From Ekhidna sp051379705 (GTDB lineage Bacteria > Bacteroidota > Bacteroidia > Cytophagales > Cyclobacteriaceae): 64,000 nucleotides of DNA. Positions within the stretch are counted from its first letter, which is position 1. Each line of letters starts with the position of its first letter. A model generated the notes under the pieces. It made no database searches, was not told the origin of the DNA, and saw only the letters and a list, made by a program, of their open reading frames with translations. The stretch is from the NCBI RefSeq assembly GCF_051379705.1, contig NZ_CP179868.1, positions 2,170,001 to 2,234,000 on the forward strand. Direction: 5' to 3'. The position numbers and the translations under genes were made by a program. This document shows positions 52,272 through 61,636 of this stretch, in pieces.

Positions 52272-53723
52272 ATGAGAAAGATAACTTATGTAATAGGCCT
52301 TTTGGTGGCCTTCGGACTGCTGGCACAGGATAAAACGGCCATGAAGTACGCGAAAACGATCACTGCGGATGACCTGAAAGCACACCTTTCTATTCTAGCT
52401 TCTGATGAGTACGAAGGAAGAGAAACTGGTAAAAAAGGTCAGAAAATGGCAGCAAAGTATATTGCCAAGCATTTTGAATCGCTTGGTTTTGAGGCTCCGG
52501 TGGACGGTTCATATTTTCAAAAATTTGACTTGACTGAAGCTCAAATCGGCTCAGTATATTTTCGAAAAGGAGACGATAAGCTCGTTGGATTCGAAGATTT
52601 CGTTTACTACTCAAGCTCAGAGACAAGTGGAGAAGAGTACATCAAGGCGGTTATTGCTAAAGAGGATGACGAAGAGGATTACACAGGTAAGTACGTGGTT
52701 TTTACTGCGGAAAAACTCGGTGGATTACAAGAAAAAGCGGAGAAAGCAAAAGAGGCGGGAGCAGCAGGAGTTATAATAATTGTTGAGGATGATCAGGAAT
52801 TTGATTCTTTTATTACACGCTATTCTCCTTACCTCCAGAGACCTTCTTTGAGAATGGAAGGGAGAGACAATGAGTCTACGAAGTTGATCATCGGTAACAA
52901 AGCGATGGCAGCATGGATGTTTGATAAAGAATTTGAGACTATTTCTTCAGGAGATGAATCTCAAATAATCTTTAATGCGGATTATCTGGATAAGCCCGTT
53001 GGCACCGAAAATGTTCTTGGCTTTCTTAAAGGCACAGAGAAGCCAGATGAAGTTTTAATAATAACATCTCACTATGATCACGTTGGCATTATCAATGGTG
53101 AAATCCATAATGGAGCCGATGACGATGGCTCTGGAACAGTGACTGTTTTGGAGATTGCTGAAGCATTCTCCAATGCTGCAGCAAAAAATAAAGGACCTAA
53201 GAGAAGCGTCCTTTTCATGACTGTGACTGGTGAGGAAAAGGGGCTTTTAGGCTCTAAATATTATACGGATACAGATCCAATTTTTCCGTTAGAGAATACC
53301 GTAGCTAATCTAAACATTGACATGGTAGGCAGAGTGGATGAGGCGCACGAAGAAAACCCCGACTACATCTACTTGATAGGATCGGATAAATTATCCCAAG
53401 AGCTTCATGTTCTTTCGGAAAATATGAATAAGACCTATACGAACCTTGAGTTAGATTATACCTATAACGATGAGAACGATCCCAATAGATTCTACTATAG
53501 ATCTGATCATTACAATTTTGCGAAAAACAATGTTCCGATCATTTTCTATTTCAATGGTACTCATGAAGATTATCATAAGCCAACAGATACAGTTGATAAA
53601 ATAGATTTTGAAACAATGGAGAAAAGAGCTCGACTTGTTTTTCACACAGGATGGGAAATAGCCAACAGAGAAGAACGAATTAAAGTAGATAAGATCAAGG
53701 AGGAGAAGGTTTCGGGAGACTAG
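52272..53723 (+). CDS. M28 family zinc peptidase (copy 2)
   Basis: The 483-residue exported enzyme starts with a signal peptide ending near LLAQDK. It has the same order as the gene at 21358: HLSILASDEYEGRETGKKGQKMAAKYI, a PA-like part with AAGVIIIVEDD, and the zinc core. Ligands are visible in TSHYDHVG, NGADDDGSGTVTVLE, TGEEKGLLGSKYY, NIDMVGRVD and late in YFNGTHEDYHKPTDTVDKI. It is more canonical than copy 1, keeping the full DDDGSGT motif. A TTG / TAGCTTTA promoter pair may lie at 52211-52243. A terminator follows. Confidence 0.9.
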   Translation: MRKITYVIGLLVAFGLLAQDKTAMKYAKTITADDLKAHLSILASDEYEGRETGKKGQKMAAKYIAKHFESLGFEAPVDGSYFQKFDLTEAQIGSVYFRKGDDKLVGFEDFVYYSSSETSGEEYIKAVIAKEDDEEDYTGKYVVFTAEKLGGLQEKAEKAKEAGAAGVIIIVEDDQEFDSFITRYSPYLQRPSLRMEGRDNESTKLIIGNKAMAAWMFDKEFETISSGDESQIIFNADYLDKPVGTENVLGFLKGTEKPDEVLIITSHYDHVGIINGEIHNGADDDGSGTVTVLEIAEAFSNAAAKNKGPKRSVLFMTVTGEEKGLLGSKYYTDTDPIFPLENTVANLNIDMVGRVDEAHEENPDYIYLIGSDKLSQELHVLSENMNKTYTNLELDYTYNDENDPNRFYYRSDHYNFAKNNVPIIFYFNGTHEDYHKPTDTVDKIDFETMEKRARLVFHTGWEIANREERIKVDKIKEEKVSGD

Positions 53724-53741
53724 TTGAAGAGAAATTGATCA

Positions 53742-53770
53742 TTGTGGGGCATTCGCCCCACAAGATCTTT
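53742..53770 (+). terminator. terminator of the M28 copy 2 gene
   Basis: TTGTGGGGC - ATTC - GCCCCACAA, a perfect 9-base stem, is followed by a weak T-rich stretch. It begins 18 bases after the stop. Confidence 0.7.
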
Positions 53771-53780
53771 TCAACCAGCT

Positions 53781-53903
53781 ATGGAAAGAAAGACTATTAA
53801 TCCATCTTTCTATTACAAGTATAATTATTTAATGCGGTTTCCAAGAAAAATTACTTTAAAAATTAACTTAAAGAATGGAAAGGGAATTCGAAATAGACAT
53901 TAA
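53781..53903 (+). CDS. possible 40-residue basic peptide
   Basis: An open frame starting MERKTINPSFYYKYNYLMRF and ending GKGIRNRH lies between two terminators (53742 and 53914), with its stop 10 bases before the second. It has many Lys and Arg residues and no signal or helix of membrane type. It may be a real small gene or only part of a non-coding transcript. The rest of the 327-base gap (to 54050) shows no other gene. Confidence 0.25.
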   Translation: MERKTINPSFYYKYNYLMRFPRKITLKINLKNGKGIRNRH

Positions 53904-53913
53904 ACATTTGATT

Positions 53914-53939
53914 AAGAGCTTTTTATAAGCTCTTTTTTA
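53914..53939 (+). terminator. second terminator in the 53.7-54.0 kb gap
   Basis: AAGAGCTT - TTTAT - AAGCTCTT followed by TTTTT. It implies a transcript that ends here and is separate from the M28 gene, which already has a terminator upstream. Confidence 0.65.
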
Positions 53940-54050
53940 TTTAGATTTTGAAGTACCTTTTACTGTAAATAGCCTGTTGAATATTATTGTTCACAACTAT
54001 TAGATGGTCAGAGTTTCCAAAATAACAATATTTTAAGTAGATATAATTAT

Positions 54051-55385
54051 ATGTTTTTGATCAAAGAAGTGAGTGTAGTCAACGAGGGAAAAGTGGTCGT
54101 ATCGGATGTGCTTATTAAGGACGATCGTATTGAAAAAGTAGCGCCAAGTATTTCTGCTGATTCAAACTACACCCTAATTGACGGTAGTGGACTCCACTTG
54201 TTCCCCGGAATAATTGATGATCAGGTGCACTTTCGTGAGCCCGGCCTTACCCATAAAGGCGACATCTTTACAGAATCCAGAGCGGCAGTAGCCGGAGGTG
54301 TTACCTCGTTTATGGAAATGCCAAACGTGAATCCACAAACGATTACGCAGGAACTGCTTACAGCTAAATATCAGATTGGTGCTGAGAATTCATTGGCTAA
54401 CTATTCATTTTATATGGGGAGTACCAACAACAATCTGGAAGAGGTCCTCAAAACGGATCCTGCTTCAGTTTGTGGCATAAAAATCTTCATGGGCTCGTCA
54501 ACGGGAAATATGCTGGTCGATGATCAGGAAACACTGGAAAAGATTTTTTGCAATGCACCAATTCTGATTGCCACTCATTGTGAAGATGAAGCTACTGTAC
54601 GCGCAAACACTGAAAAGTATATGGCGCAGTATGGTGACGATATTCCTTTCAAGTATCATCCGATCATTCGCAGCGAGGAGGCTTGTTATTTGTCCTCTTC
54701 CAAGGCCGTAGAATTGGCAAAGAAATGTAACGCACGTTTGCATATACTTCATATTTCCACCGGAAAGGAGACGCATCTATTTTCAAATGGTCAACCGCTT
54801 GGTAAAAAGAAAATCACTTCTGAAGCTTGTATCCATCACCTTTGGTTTAGTGATGCAGACTATGACGAAAAAGGTGCGTTTATCAAATGGAATCCGGCGG
54901 TAAAAACAGCGGCTGACAGAGATGAGATATGGAAAGCGCTGCTGGATGATCGAATAGATGTAATAGCAACAGATCATGCCCCTCATACGCTGGAGGAAAA
55001 GCAAAATCCATATACCAAGGCTCCATCAGGTGGTCCTTTGATTCAGCATACACTCGTAGCTATGCTTGATTTTTATCATCAGGGAAAGATCTCGCTTGAG
55101 CGAATTGCCGAGAAAATGTGCCACGCGGTAGCCGAATGCTTTGATGTAAAAGAACGTGGTTATATCCGAGAGGGCTACAAAGCAGACCTTGTACTGGTTG
55201 ACTTAAATAAGCCTTGGACGGTAGGAAAGGAAAATATTCTAGCCAAATGCAAATGGTCTCCATTTGATGGACACCAATTTAAATCTAGTGTTGAGAAAAC
55301 CTTTGTATCAGGGCATCTGGCATATTCCGACGGCAAGCTCAATGATGGCCAGCTTGGTCAGCGTCTTTATTTTGATCGAAAATAA
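54051..55385 (+). CDS. pyrC: dihydroorotase
   Basis: Zinc amidohydrolase that closes carbamoyl aspartate to dihydroorotate in pyrimidine synthesis. The 444-residue protein has metal ligands in GIIDDQVHFREPG (about residues 54-66), the carbamylated-Lys region KIFMGSSTGNM, HCEDE, LHILHISTGKE and the Asp of ATDHAPHT. The order is that of the type I enzymes of Bacteroidota. Allantoinase is the closest alternative; QVHFREPGLTHKGDIFTES favours dihydroorotase. tRNA-His follows. Confidence 0.9.
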   Translation: MFLIKEVSVVNEGKVVVSDVLIKDDRIEKVAPSISADSNYTLIDGSGLHLFPGIIDDQVHFREPGLTHKGDIFTESRAAVAGGVTSFMEMPNVNPQTITQELLTAKYQIGAENSLANYSFYMGSTNNNLEEVLKTDPASVCGIKIFMGSSTGNMLVDDQETLEKIFCNAPILIATHCEDEATVRANTEKYMAQYGDDIPFKYHPIIRSEEACYLSSSKAVELAKKCNARLHILHISTGKETHLFSNGQPLGKKKITSEACIHHLWFSDADYDEKGAFIKWNPAVKTAADRDEIWKALLDDRIDVIATDHAPHTLEEKQNPYTKAPSGGPLIQHTLVAMLDFYHQGKISLERIAEKMCHAVAECFDVKERGYIREGYKADLVLVDLNKPWTVGKENILAKCKWSPFDGHQFKSSVEKTFVSGHLAYSDGKLNDGQLGQRLYFDRK

Positions 55386-55449
55386 TCGTTTGCAGATTTA
55401 AAAAGGGGTATTACCTTTGCATTCCTTTTCAGGATTCCTGAAAGTATAT

Positions 55450-55524
55450 GGTGGTTGTAGCTCAGTTGGTTAGAGCATCGGTTTGTGGTACCGAGGGTCG
55501 TGGGTTCGAGCCCCATCTTCCACC
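55450..55524 (+). tRNA. tRNA-His (GTG)
   Basis: Cloverleaf with D arm GCTC...GAGC, anticodon stem TCGGT/ACCGA around loop TTGTGGT (anticodon GTG) and T arm GTGGG-TTCGAGC-CCCAT. The extra 5' G (G-1, base 55450) faces C73, the identity mark of tRNA-His. CCA is not encoded. The acceptor stem as read, GTGGTTG against CTTCCAC, has two U-U oppositions in the middle. Confidence 0.93.
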
Positions 55525-55536
55525 CTTAAAAAGCAA

Positions 55537-55568
55537 AAGCAGTTACAGAAATGTGACTGCTTTTTTTT
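55537..55568 (+). terminator. terminator after tRNA-His
   Basis: AGCAGTTAC - AGAAAT - GTGACTGCT with one G-T pair, then a run of eight T. Confidence 0.75.
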
Positions 55569-55632
55569 GTTATTCATCTCATGAGGGCCCAGCTGCGATG
55601 CTTCTTTCGGTAAATGGCCAAAAGAGATCTCA

Positions 55633-58600
55633 TCATTCCTTTATCATCTCCAATATCAACGCGTACTTAAATGCGGTTTCTGCAAGTGAGGCGTATCTGC
55701 CTGAAGCACCTCCATGTCCGGATGAAAAATCTGTTCTTAAGAGGATTTCATTCTTATCAGTTTTCACCTCACGAAGCTTGGCTACCATCTTAGCCGGCTC
55801 CCAATATCCCACACGAGAGTCGTTGATGGCAGTGAGGAAAAGCATATTGGGATAGTCTTTGGCCACCACGTTTTCATAAGGAGAGTAGGATTTTATGTAC
55901 TTGAAATATTTCTTTTCATTCGGGTCTCCCCATTCGTCATACTCCAAACTTGTGAGGGGTAATTTTTCATCCATCATGGTATTGATGACATCAACGAAGG
56001 GTACATCCAAAATGAGAAGCTTGTAAAGATCGGGACGCATGTTTGCAATGGCGCCCATCAGTAAGCCCCCGGCACTACCGCCTTCTGCGATCACCTTACC
56101 TTCTTTTCCATAGCCTAAAGAAATCAAGTGTTCGGTGCAAGAGATAAAGTCGGTAAAGGTGTTTTTCTTTTTGAGCAGCTTACCTTCCTTGTACCATCTT
56201 TCGCCAAGATCTCCACCGCCGCGAACGTGCGCAATTGCATAAACAAATCCCTTCTGGATGAGCGGTGCAATATTTGGATTGTAGCTTGCCGAATAGCTCG
56301 ATCCATAAGATCCATATCCGGTGATATACAGCGGAGGTGTTTTCCCATCTTTTATCAGATTTTTGACCTGATACCTATTGTAGATTAAGGTAATTGGGAT
56401 TTGGGTGCCGTCCTTTGCCTTGGCATATATGGTTTCAACTTTGGCAAAATAGGCAGGTGAGATTCCACCGACGGATTTCAGCGATTTGAATTTCTTTTCG
56501 TTCATATCATAATCCAAAATACGAAGAGGACGATGGTAATTGGCTTTGCTAATGCGTAAGGTATCAGTATCAAAGTCGTTATTTTCTCCAAGATATACGG
56601 CTCGATCCTTTCCCTGCTTTACGTAATGCTCCTTGCCATCCAGCTTATTGACTACTCTGATTTTATGTTGTAGTTCGTGACGTTCCTGAAACACCATCCA
56701 ATTTTTAAACGGAAGTACAGATGAGATCTCTACATTAGGGTTTTCAGCGATTTCTTCTACCCAATACTTTTCTTCAAACCTTGATGTATCAGAAACCATC
56801 ACCTTGTTATTAATGGCCTTATGATTGGTGAGGATGTAGAATTTGTCTTCATAATGAGCCAGACTGTATTTATGATCAGCTCTTCGTGGCGCAACCATGC
56901 GGAATGGACCATCGGGTTTATTTAAGTTGAGTAGCTGAATCTCATTTTGATTGCTCCCATAAGAGCTTATGAATGCAAACTGCTTGCTCCTTGATTTAGA
57001 AATTGAAACGGAGAATTTGATATCTGACTCTTCATATATCAAGGATTTTTCACCACTAGACAAATTGAATTTGAAGACTTTGGACGAGCGAAATGTCTTC
57101 TCCTCAACTTTGGTGTATAGGAGAGTGGAGTCTGTTAACCAAACTATTCCGCTGACATACTCGATGCTAAATGGCAATACTTTTTCCTCATCAAAGTATT
57201 TGAACTTGAGAATCCATTTGTCATTTCCCGTGGTGTTTTCCGAGTAAGCAATGACTTTGTTCGTTGGGCTTACAGAGTAGCCACCAAATGCGTAATATCT
57301 TTTGTCTTCGGCCATTTTATTTACATCGAAGAGGAGTTCTTCTTTGCTATTCTTGCCTTTGGCCTTTCGGTAATGCCGTGCATATTCTTCTTCAGGTGCA
57401 TATTTGTAATAGTATTTATAGCCGCTCTCCTCTCTCGCCAAGGAAACATATGTGTCTTGAACATATGATCTAACTTCTTTGAAGAGCTCTCTTTGCAACG
57501 GTTTCAATGGCTTGAAATAGTTGTTGGTATATCCATTTTCCTGGCTGAGGTATTTCATTATTTCCTCATTTCCCATTGGGTTTTTAGTGTCTTTTAGCCA
57601 GGCGTAATCATCTTGAATTTTTTGTCCGTGTGCTTCTATTAAAGTAGGGTCTTTCCTGGCCACCGGAGGAAGTAATGTGGTGTCTCTTGTGAGTTTATCT
57701 GAAAACTGTTTTTCAAGATTTACTTCTGTGCTCATTGCAACATGAATTTCTTCCGGAACCTTCGAATTCGGATATTTCAGGTTGTATTTCGCCCAAAACT
57801 CCGTGTTGTAGCCTTCCGGTAAATCGAAGAGGTAGTTGTAGTCAGAGTTGCTAAAATTCTCTTCATTTTTCACGGTTAGTTTGTCGGTCTTTTTCGTGCC
57901 ATATGTAAAAAATTCTGAGATGGCGGCATACGGAACTCGTCGATTTGTGGCCGTGTCTTCCACAATAAATTCATCGGAATGCATTAGGTATTGGAGTACA
58001 TATTTATCTCCCTCTTTCTCATATTTGGATTCAACCGAAAAATCAAAATGGCGAACGGACCAGCCCCGGTAGCCACAGATGTATTGCTTGTATTCGGGAG
58101 GAACCCGGTAGTTTATTTCGGTGATGGCTAGGTCCTCTTTGCGAATCAGTATGCTCCCTCCCAGCTTGTATTCATAGTTAAAAGGCCTCTTTTTTTCTCC
58201 CATCTTTTCAGGAGACATGCCCGGTTCAAAGTTGATAAGGTAGAAGCCGTCACCATTCTTCTCGACTTCCAGGAGTGTATATTCATATTTTCCAAATTTG
58301 CTTAGGAAGTTGGCCGGATATTTCAACCGATCTTTTGTGAGCGCACTCAAAGGACCTCCTTGAATATTGGAATACAATCGAGTTGTGTTGAGGTCATCGC
58401 TAGATTTTGCTTCTATGATTTTAGCTTTCTCTCCTTTCAGTACTTTTTGATGGAAGTGCCACCTGTGCAGTGAAGATGATCTTGAAACCCAGCTACCAAT
58501 GGTGGTAACACCTGAAAGATCAACCGGATTTTCAAATTTCTTCCGCTTCTCTTCTTTGCCTGTATAGGGCTGAAGATCCAGCATAAACGCCGCATCAGCG

Positions 58601-59064
58601 TACTTTACCGGGTTATCATTCTCTTTTACATATTCCCTATAATAGCCTTCCAGGTTGAAAGGCTCATTTATGTAATTGTCCGGAATTGCTTTGAGCGCCT
58701 TCTTAAGAATGCTTTTTGGATTTAAATCCCTTTTGGCACTCACCACCACCGTGTAGAGTTCGGTCACGTCGGTTTTCATGTAAATCTTGACTGGCTGTTG
58801 ATAATTGTGAAGCCCAAGCTCATAGGTCTTAAGGCCTACATATGAAAATTCGAGTATACTGTCAAAATACTTTGAGGGGATTTTTAAAGAGAATGTGCCG
58901 TCGTATTCAGTGACGGTTCCATAGGCCACTCCTTTGAGCTTTACATAAGCAAAAGGCACAGGCTGTTTAGTCTCTTCGTAGTAGACGGTGCCTTCAATGG
59001 TTTTTGTTTGAGAAAGAGCAGAACTGCAGATGAGCAAGGCTGCTATGATTAGGGTGTTCTTCAT
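55633..59064 (-). CDS. fusion of a CarboxypepD_reg-like/outer-membrane module with oligopeptidase B
   Basis: The 1143-residue exported protein starts at ATG 59064 with signal MKNTLIIAALLICSSALSQ. Residues about 20-110 are a carboxypeptidase-regulatory-like domain (IEGTVYYEETKQPVPFAYVKLKGV). The part to about 460 has the look of the DUF5686-type module that usually follows it. From about 466 a complete oligopeptidase B/prolyl oligopeptidase begins (DYAWLKDTKNP, propeller, then GGGDLGERWYKEGKLLKKKNTF). The triad is present: Ser near 996 in GGSAGGLLMG, Asp near 1081 in NDSRVGYWEP, His near 1118 in SSGHGGASG. These parts are normally separate proteins. I see no stop or frameshift at the junction. 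It would put a cytosolic-type peptidase in the envelope. Confidence 0.85.
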   Translation of the reverse strand: MKNTLIIAALLICSSALSQTKTIEGTVYYEETKQPVPFAYVKLKGVAYGTVTEYDGTFSLKIPSKYFDSILEFSYVGLKTYELGLHNYQQPVKIYMKTDVTELYTVVVSAKRDLNPKSILKKALKAIPDNYINEPFNLEGYYREYVKENDNPVKYADAAFMLDLQPYTGKEEKRKKFENPVDLSGVTTIGSWVSRSSSLHRWHFHQKVLKGEKAKIIEAKSSDDLNTTRLYSNIQGGPLSALTKDRLKYPANFLSKFGKYEYTLLEVEKNGDGFYLINFEPGMSPEKMGEKKRPFNYEYKLGGSILIRKEDLAITEINYRVPPEYKQYICGYRGWSVRHFDFSVESKYEKEGDKYVLQYLMHSDEFIVEDTATNRRVPYAAISEFFTYGTKKTDKLTVKNEENFSNSDYNYLFDLPEGYNTEFWAKYNLKYPNSKVPEEIHVAMSTEVNLEKQFSDKLTRDTTLLPPVARKDPTLIEAHGQKIQDDYAWLKDTKNPMGNEEIMKYLSQENGYTNNYFKPLKPLQRELFKEVRSYVQDTYVSLAREESGYKYYYKYAPEEEYARHYRKAKGKNSKEELLFDVNKMAEDKRYYAFGGYSVSPTNKVIAYSENTTGNDKWILKFKYFDEEKVLPFSIEYVSGIVWLTDSTLLYTKVEEKTFRSSKVFKFNLSSGEKSLIYEESDIKFSVSISKSRSKQFAFISSYGSNQNEIQLLNLNKPDGPFRMVAPRRADHKYSLAHYEDKFYILTNHKAINNKVMVSDTSRFEEKYWVEEIAENPNVEISSVLPFKNWMVFQERHELQHKIRVVNKLDGKEHYVKQGKDRAVYLGENNDFDTDTLRISKANYHRPLRILDYDMNEKKFKSLKSVGGISPAYFAKVETIYAKAKDGTQIPITLIYNRYQVKNLIKDGKTPPLYITGYGSYGSSYSASYNPNIAPLIQKGFVYAIAHVRGGGDLGERWYKEGKLLKKKNTFTDFISCTEHLISLGYGKEGKVIAEGGSAGGLLMGAIANMRPDLYKLLILDVPFVDVINTMMDEKLPLTSLEYDEWGDPNEKKYFKYIKSYSPYENVVAKDYPNMLFLTAINDSRVGYWEPAKMVAKLREVKTDKNEILLRTDFSSGHGGASGRYASLAETAFKYALILEMIKE

Positions 59065-59168
59065 ACTTTGGTGACGCTTTGAAAATAGGTTAAAGTTCAA
59101 ACGATGCCTATTTATGATTATTACCTTCTTTTTGAGTTTGTAAGACTAAAAATAGATGAGTAGTTAAA

Positions 59169-59843
59169 TCAAACGGTTGCATCACCCTTCGATAGTTTTT
59201 TTCTCCAGCTTCTAGTAGCCAGTGTGATGATCGGAGTTCCAATGACTCCAGGGATGATCCAAAGAAGCCATTGCATGGAGCTATTTGGCATGAAAATGTT
59301 GGGATTTTGTACAGCAAATGCGGTTAATGCTGCAATGTATGAGCCTCCCATCGCTCCAATGTGTTGATACAACCACCAGTTTTTTTCAGAGATATTGGGT
59401 TTGATAAAGAAACGTAGGTCGTCTGTTCCGTTTTTTAAGGTGAGGATTCCAAACCCTACGCATAAGAGGGCTAAGATGGGCTGACTTGCGGCAAAATAGG
59501 CGTATATGCCATATCCAACCAATCCAATTCCAAAAAGAGAAGTTGCTACTGCGACTACCCAATCGTACCACTCTTCTGACCCTGGATTTTTTCTTTTTAC
59601 TACCCTAACGCCTACAAAGGAGGAATGAAAAGTAAGCACTGCAATCACCATTAAGAAGGCACTAAATCGATAGAAAGAAATTATCGATAGCGCACTCAGG
59701 CAAATCCACCACATTGCAGCCACATACACCTTTCCTATTATAACATGGTTTTTACCGCCCTTGCGGTTAAGCATTTGAATCAATCCTAGCAGGACCACTG
59801 TGCCTCCGCAAATAACGTGTGATATGATCAGAAACTGTTCCAT
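59169..59843 (-). CDS. integral membrane protein, DUF2306-like
   Basis: A 224-residue protein with six or seven hydrophobic helices beginning ISHVICGGTVVLLGLIQML and the KGGKNHVIIGKVYVAAMWWICLS signature loop, in which His residues follow a short basic stretch. It resembles the DUF2306-type membrane proteins; a haem or quinone role is only a guess. Nothing next to it points to a pathway. Confidence 0.65.
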   Translation of the reverse strand: MEQFLIISHVICGGTVVLLGLIQMLNRKGGKNHVIIGKVYVAAMWWICLSALSIISFYRFSAFLMVIAVLTFHSSFVGVRVVKRKNPGSEEWYDWVVAVATSLFGIGLVGYGIYAYFAASQPILALLCVGFGILTLKNGTDDLRFFIKPNISEKNWWLYQHIGAMGGSYIAALTAFAVQNPNIFMPNSSMQWLLWIIPGVIGTPIITLATRSWRKKLSKGDATV

Positions 59844-59932
59844 CTGAATTACGATTTATAGGCAATGCAAAAGGAAAATATCAACACCATAAAAAATGGA
59901 ATACTGAACTGTCGTATTTCCAGGATGAGCTG

Positions 59933-60940
59933 TTATTGGTTGGCTTTTACTCTCTCTCTTCGATAATTCACATAGCTTTTCCAATTTTCTAGATAGGAGG
60001 CCCATCCTTTGGGATCGTACTGATTGATATCGCTTTCCACCCTAATATATAGTGCATCTACCTTATCATACTCATCCATCAAGCCTGTAACAAGAATCAG
60101 ATTTTGATAGGCGAGTGCGGCAACCTCTGAGTTTATTCGGGCTTTTTTGTCGGTCATGTTTTTTGAGGCAAGCACTTTTTCCCAGATTTCCAGAGCACTT
60201 TGCAATCGCTCTTTGCATATTTCCGGCATATACCTCTGATCAATTTGATGGAGTGCAAAGGCTGCTTTAGCAATATCCGCAGCTTGATCTAGCTCCGGGT
60301 AGGAATATTTTTTGAATTTCTTGACACGTAGGATTGGAACCGTGCCCTTGATCTGTGGATAGCCAATAAATCCACTGAGCTCTGAGCTCAGCTTGTTCAC
60401 ATTCTTCTTGGTGATCTCCTGATCGTATTCGTGGGCAAGTAAATTTACATTTGAACGATACCAGTTTTCTGCGGCTCCCTCGGACCCTTGCCATTCTCCA
60501 TGCTTAATGTATGCATGGTCATCAATGCTCTCTGCCACGAATGGTGTACCTTCTTCGGCGGGAAGCGTGGCTGAATAGTATAAGGTTCTGTTAAAAGTAA
60601 CTACCTTATTAAATCGCTGCTTGTCTTCATAGGTGCTTTTATTTGTGAAACTTGAAATACTAAGCGTATCAGGTTCTACCTGAATTTTTACGCCTTCATT
60701 ATCTGTTCTTTCCAATCCCCAAATCCCCATTTTTTCCAGATAAAATGTATAATCTTTTCGCATATATTCCTTCTCCAGGTTATCAAGCTTATATACTACA
60801 TGGAATTTCTTCATGCCCTCCGGTAGTGGGTTAGTAGGAAGACGTGTGTGATGGTAAGGAGCGCTCACTGTTTCCGTTTTTTGTGCGAAAAGTGAAAATG
60901 AAATAACAATGTAAAGAACGCTGAGAAACAGAAGCTTCAT
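59933..60940 (-). CDS. exported hypothetical protein, 335 aa
   Basis: I start at the ATG at 60940, which gives the signal peptide MKLLFLSVLYIVISFSLFAQ; the frame is open back to 61024 but the extra residues would precede the signal and overlap the next gene. The mature part has a beta-rich half (FHVVYKLDNLEKEYMRKDYTFYLEKMGIWGLERT) and a helical C-terminal half (EICKERLQSALEIWEKVLASKN, SEVAALAYQNLILVTGLMDEYDKVDALYIRVE) that resembles TPR-like repeats. Family not recognised. Confidence 0.6.
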   Translation of the reverse strand: MKLLFLSVLYIVISFSLFAQKTETVSAPYHHTRLPTNPLPEGMKKFHVVYKLDNLEKEYMRKDYTFYLEKMGIWGLERTDNEGVKIQVEPDTLSISSFTNKSTYEDKQRFNKVVTFNRTLYYSATLPAEEGTPFVAESIDDHAYIKHGEWQGSEGAAENWYRSNVNLLAHEYDQEITKKNVNKLSSELSGFIGYPQIKGTVPILRVKKFKKYSYPELDQAADIAKAAFALHQIDQRYMPEICKERLQSALEIWEKVLASKNMTDKKARINSEVAALAYQNLILVTGLMDEYDKVDALYIRVESDINQYDPKGWASYLENWKSYVNYRRERVKANQ

Positions 60941-61005
60941 TGGAATTGTTAGGTTATTGGTTTGAAATATAAGCTTTTTCATTCTAGAGGTCGTTAAATT
61001 CAAAT

Positions 61006-61539
61006 ATGTACCAATTTCTTTCACGTATTTCCAATAAATACTTTAAAAATCATTCACATCGAATTTTTAAGCTTTTCTTCAACCTTTCTCCCATGTATAG
61101 AAGGTCGACGGGTCGAATCACGACGGTAACAAAGAATTTGAGAAGAATTGAAATTAAGATTCCGATCTCTTACAAAAACAAAAATTATGTGGGGACCATA
61201 TTCGGCGGAAGTCTCTTTTCAGCTACTGACCCCATTTACATGGTGCAGTTAATTCAACTATTGGGCCCGGCATATGTCGTTTGGGATAAATCATCAATTG
61301 TGAAGTTTAAGCGACCGGCAAGCACGGATGCCTATTCAGTATTTGAGTTTACAGCGCAAGAGCTTGATGACCTTAAACAGGAAGTGGAAGAAAAGAAAGA
61401 GGTAGATATTGTCAAAATCGTTCATCTTACCAACAAGGAGGGTCGGCTTTTCTGCGAAATCGAAAAGACCATTTACGTGGCAGATAAGGCTCATTATAAA
61501 GAGAAGAGAAAGAAGAAGTCTGAAACCAGTAAGTTATAG
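61006..61539 (+). CDS. DUF4442-type hotdog-fold protein (thioesterase-like)
   Basis: The 177-residue protein begins with the long basic/aromatic helix usual for this type (YFKNHSHRIFKLFFNLSPMYRRSTGRI). Next is the hotdog core ITTVTKNLRRIEIKIPISYKNKNYVGTIFGGSLFSATDPIYMVQLIQLLG. The C-terminus is charged and not conserved. It is probably an acyl-CoA thioesterase or acyl-binding protein. It is divergent from the gene at 59933 with 65 bases between the starts. Confidence 0.78.
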   Translation: MYQFLSRISNKYFKNHSHRIFKLFFNLSPMYRRSTGRITTVTKNLRRIEIKIPISYKNKNYVGTIFGGSLFSATDPIYMVQLIQLLGPAYVVWDKSSIVKFKRPASTDAYSVFEFTAQELDDLKQEVEEKKEVDIVKIVHLTNKEGRLFCEIEKTIYVADKAHYKEKRKKKSETSKL

Positions 61540-61636
61540 TTGCTGGCCTTACGACTATTTAAATCGCAATCTTGTCGATTTGATTGGGGATTCACATTAT
61601 CAATTGATAATATTGAATGCCTAACCATCATTAAAT

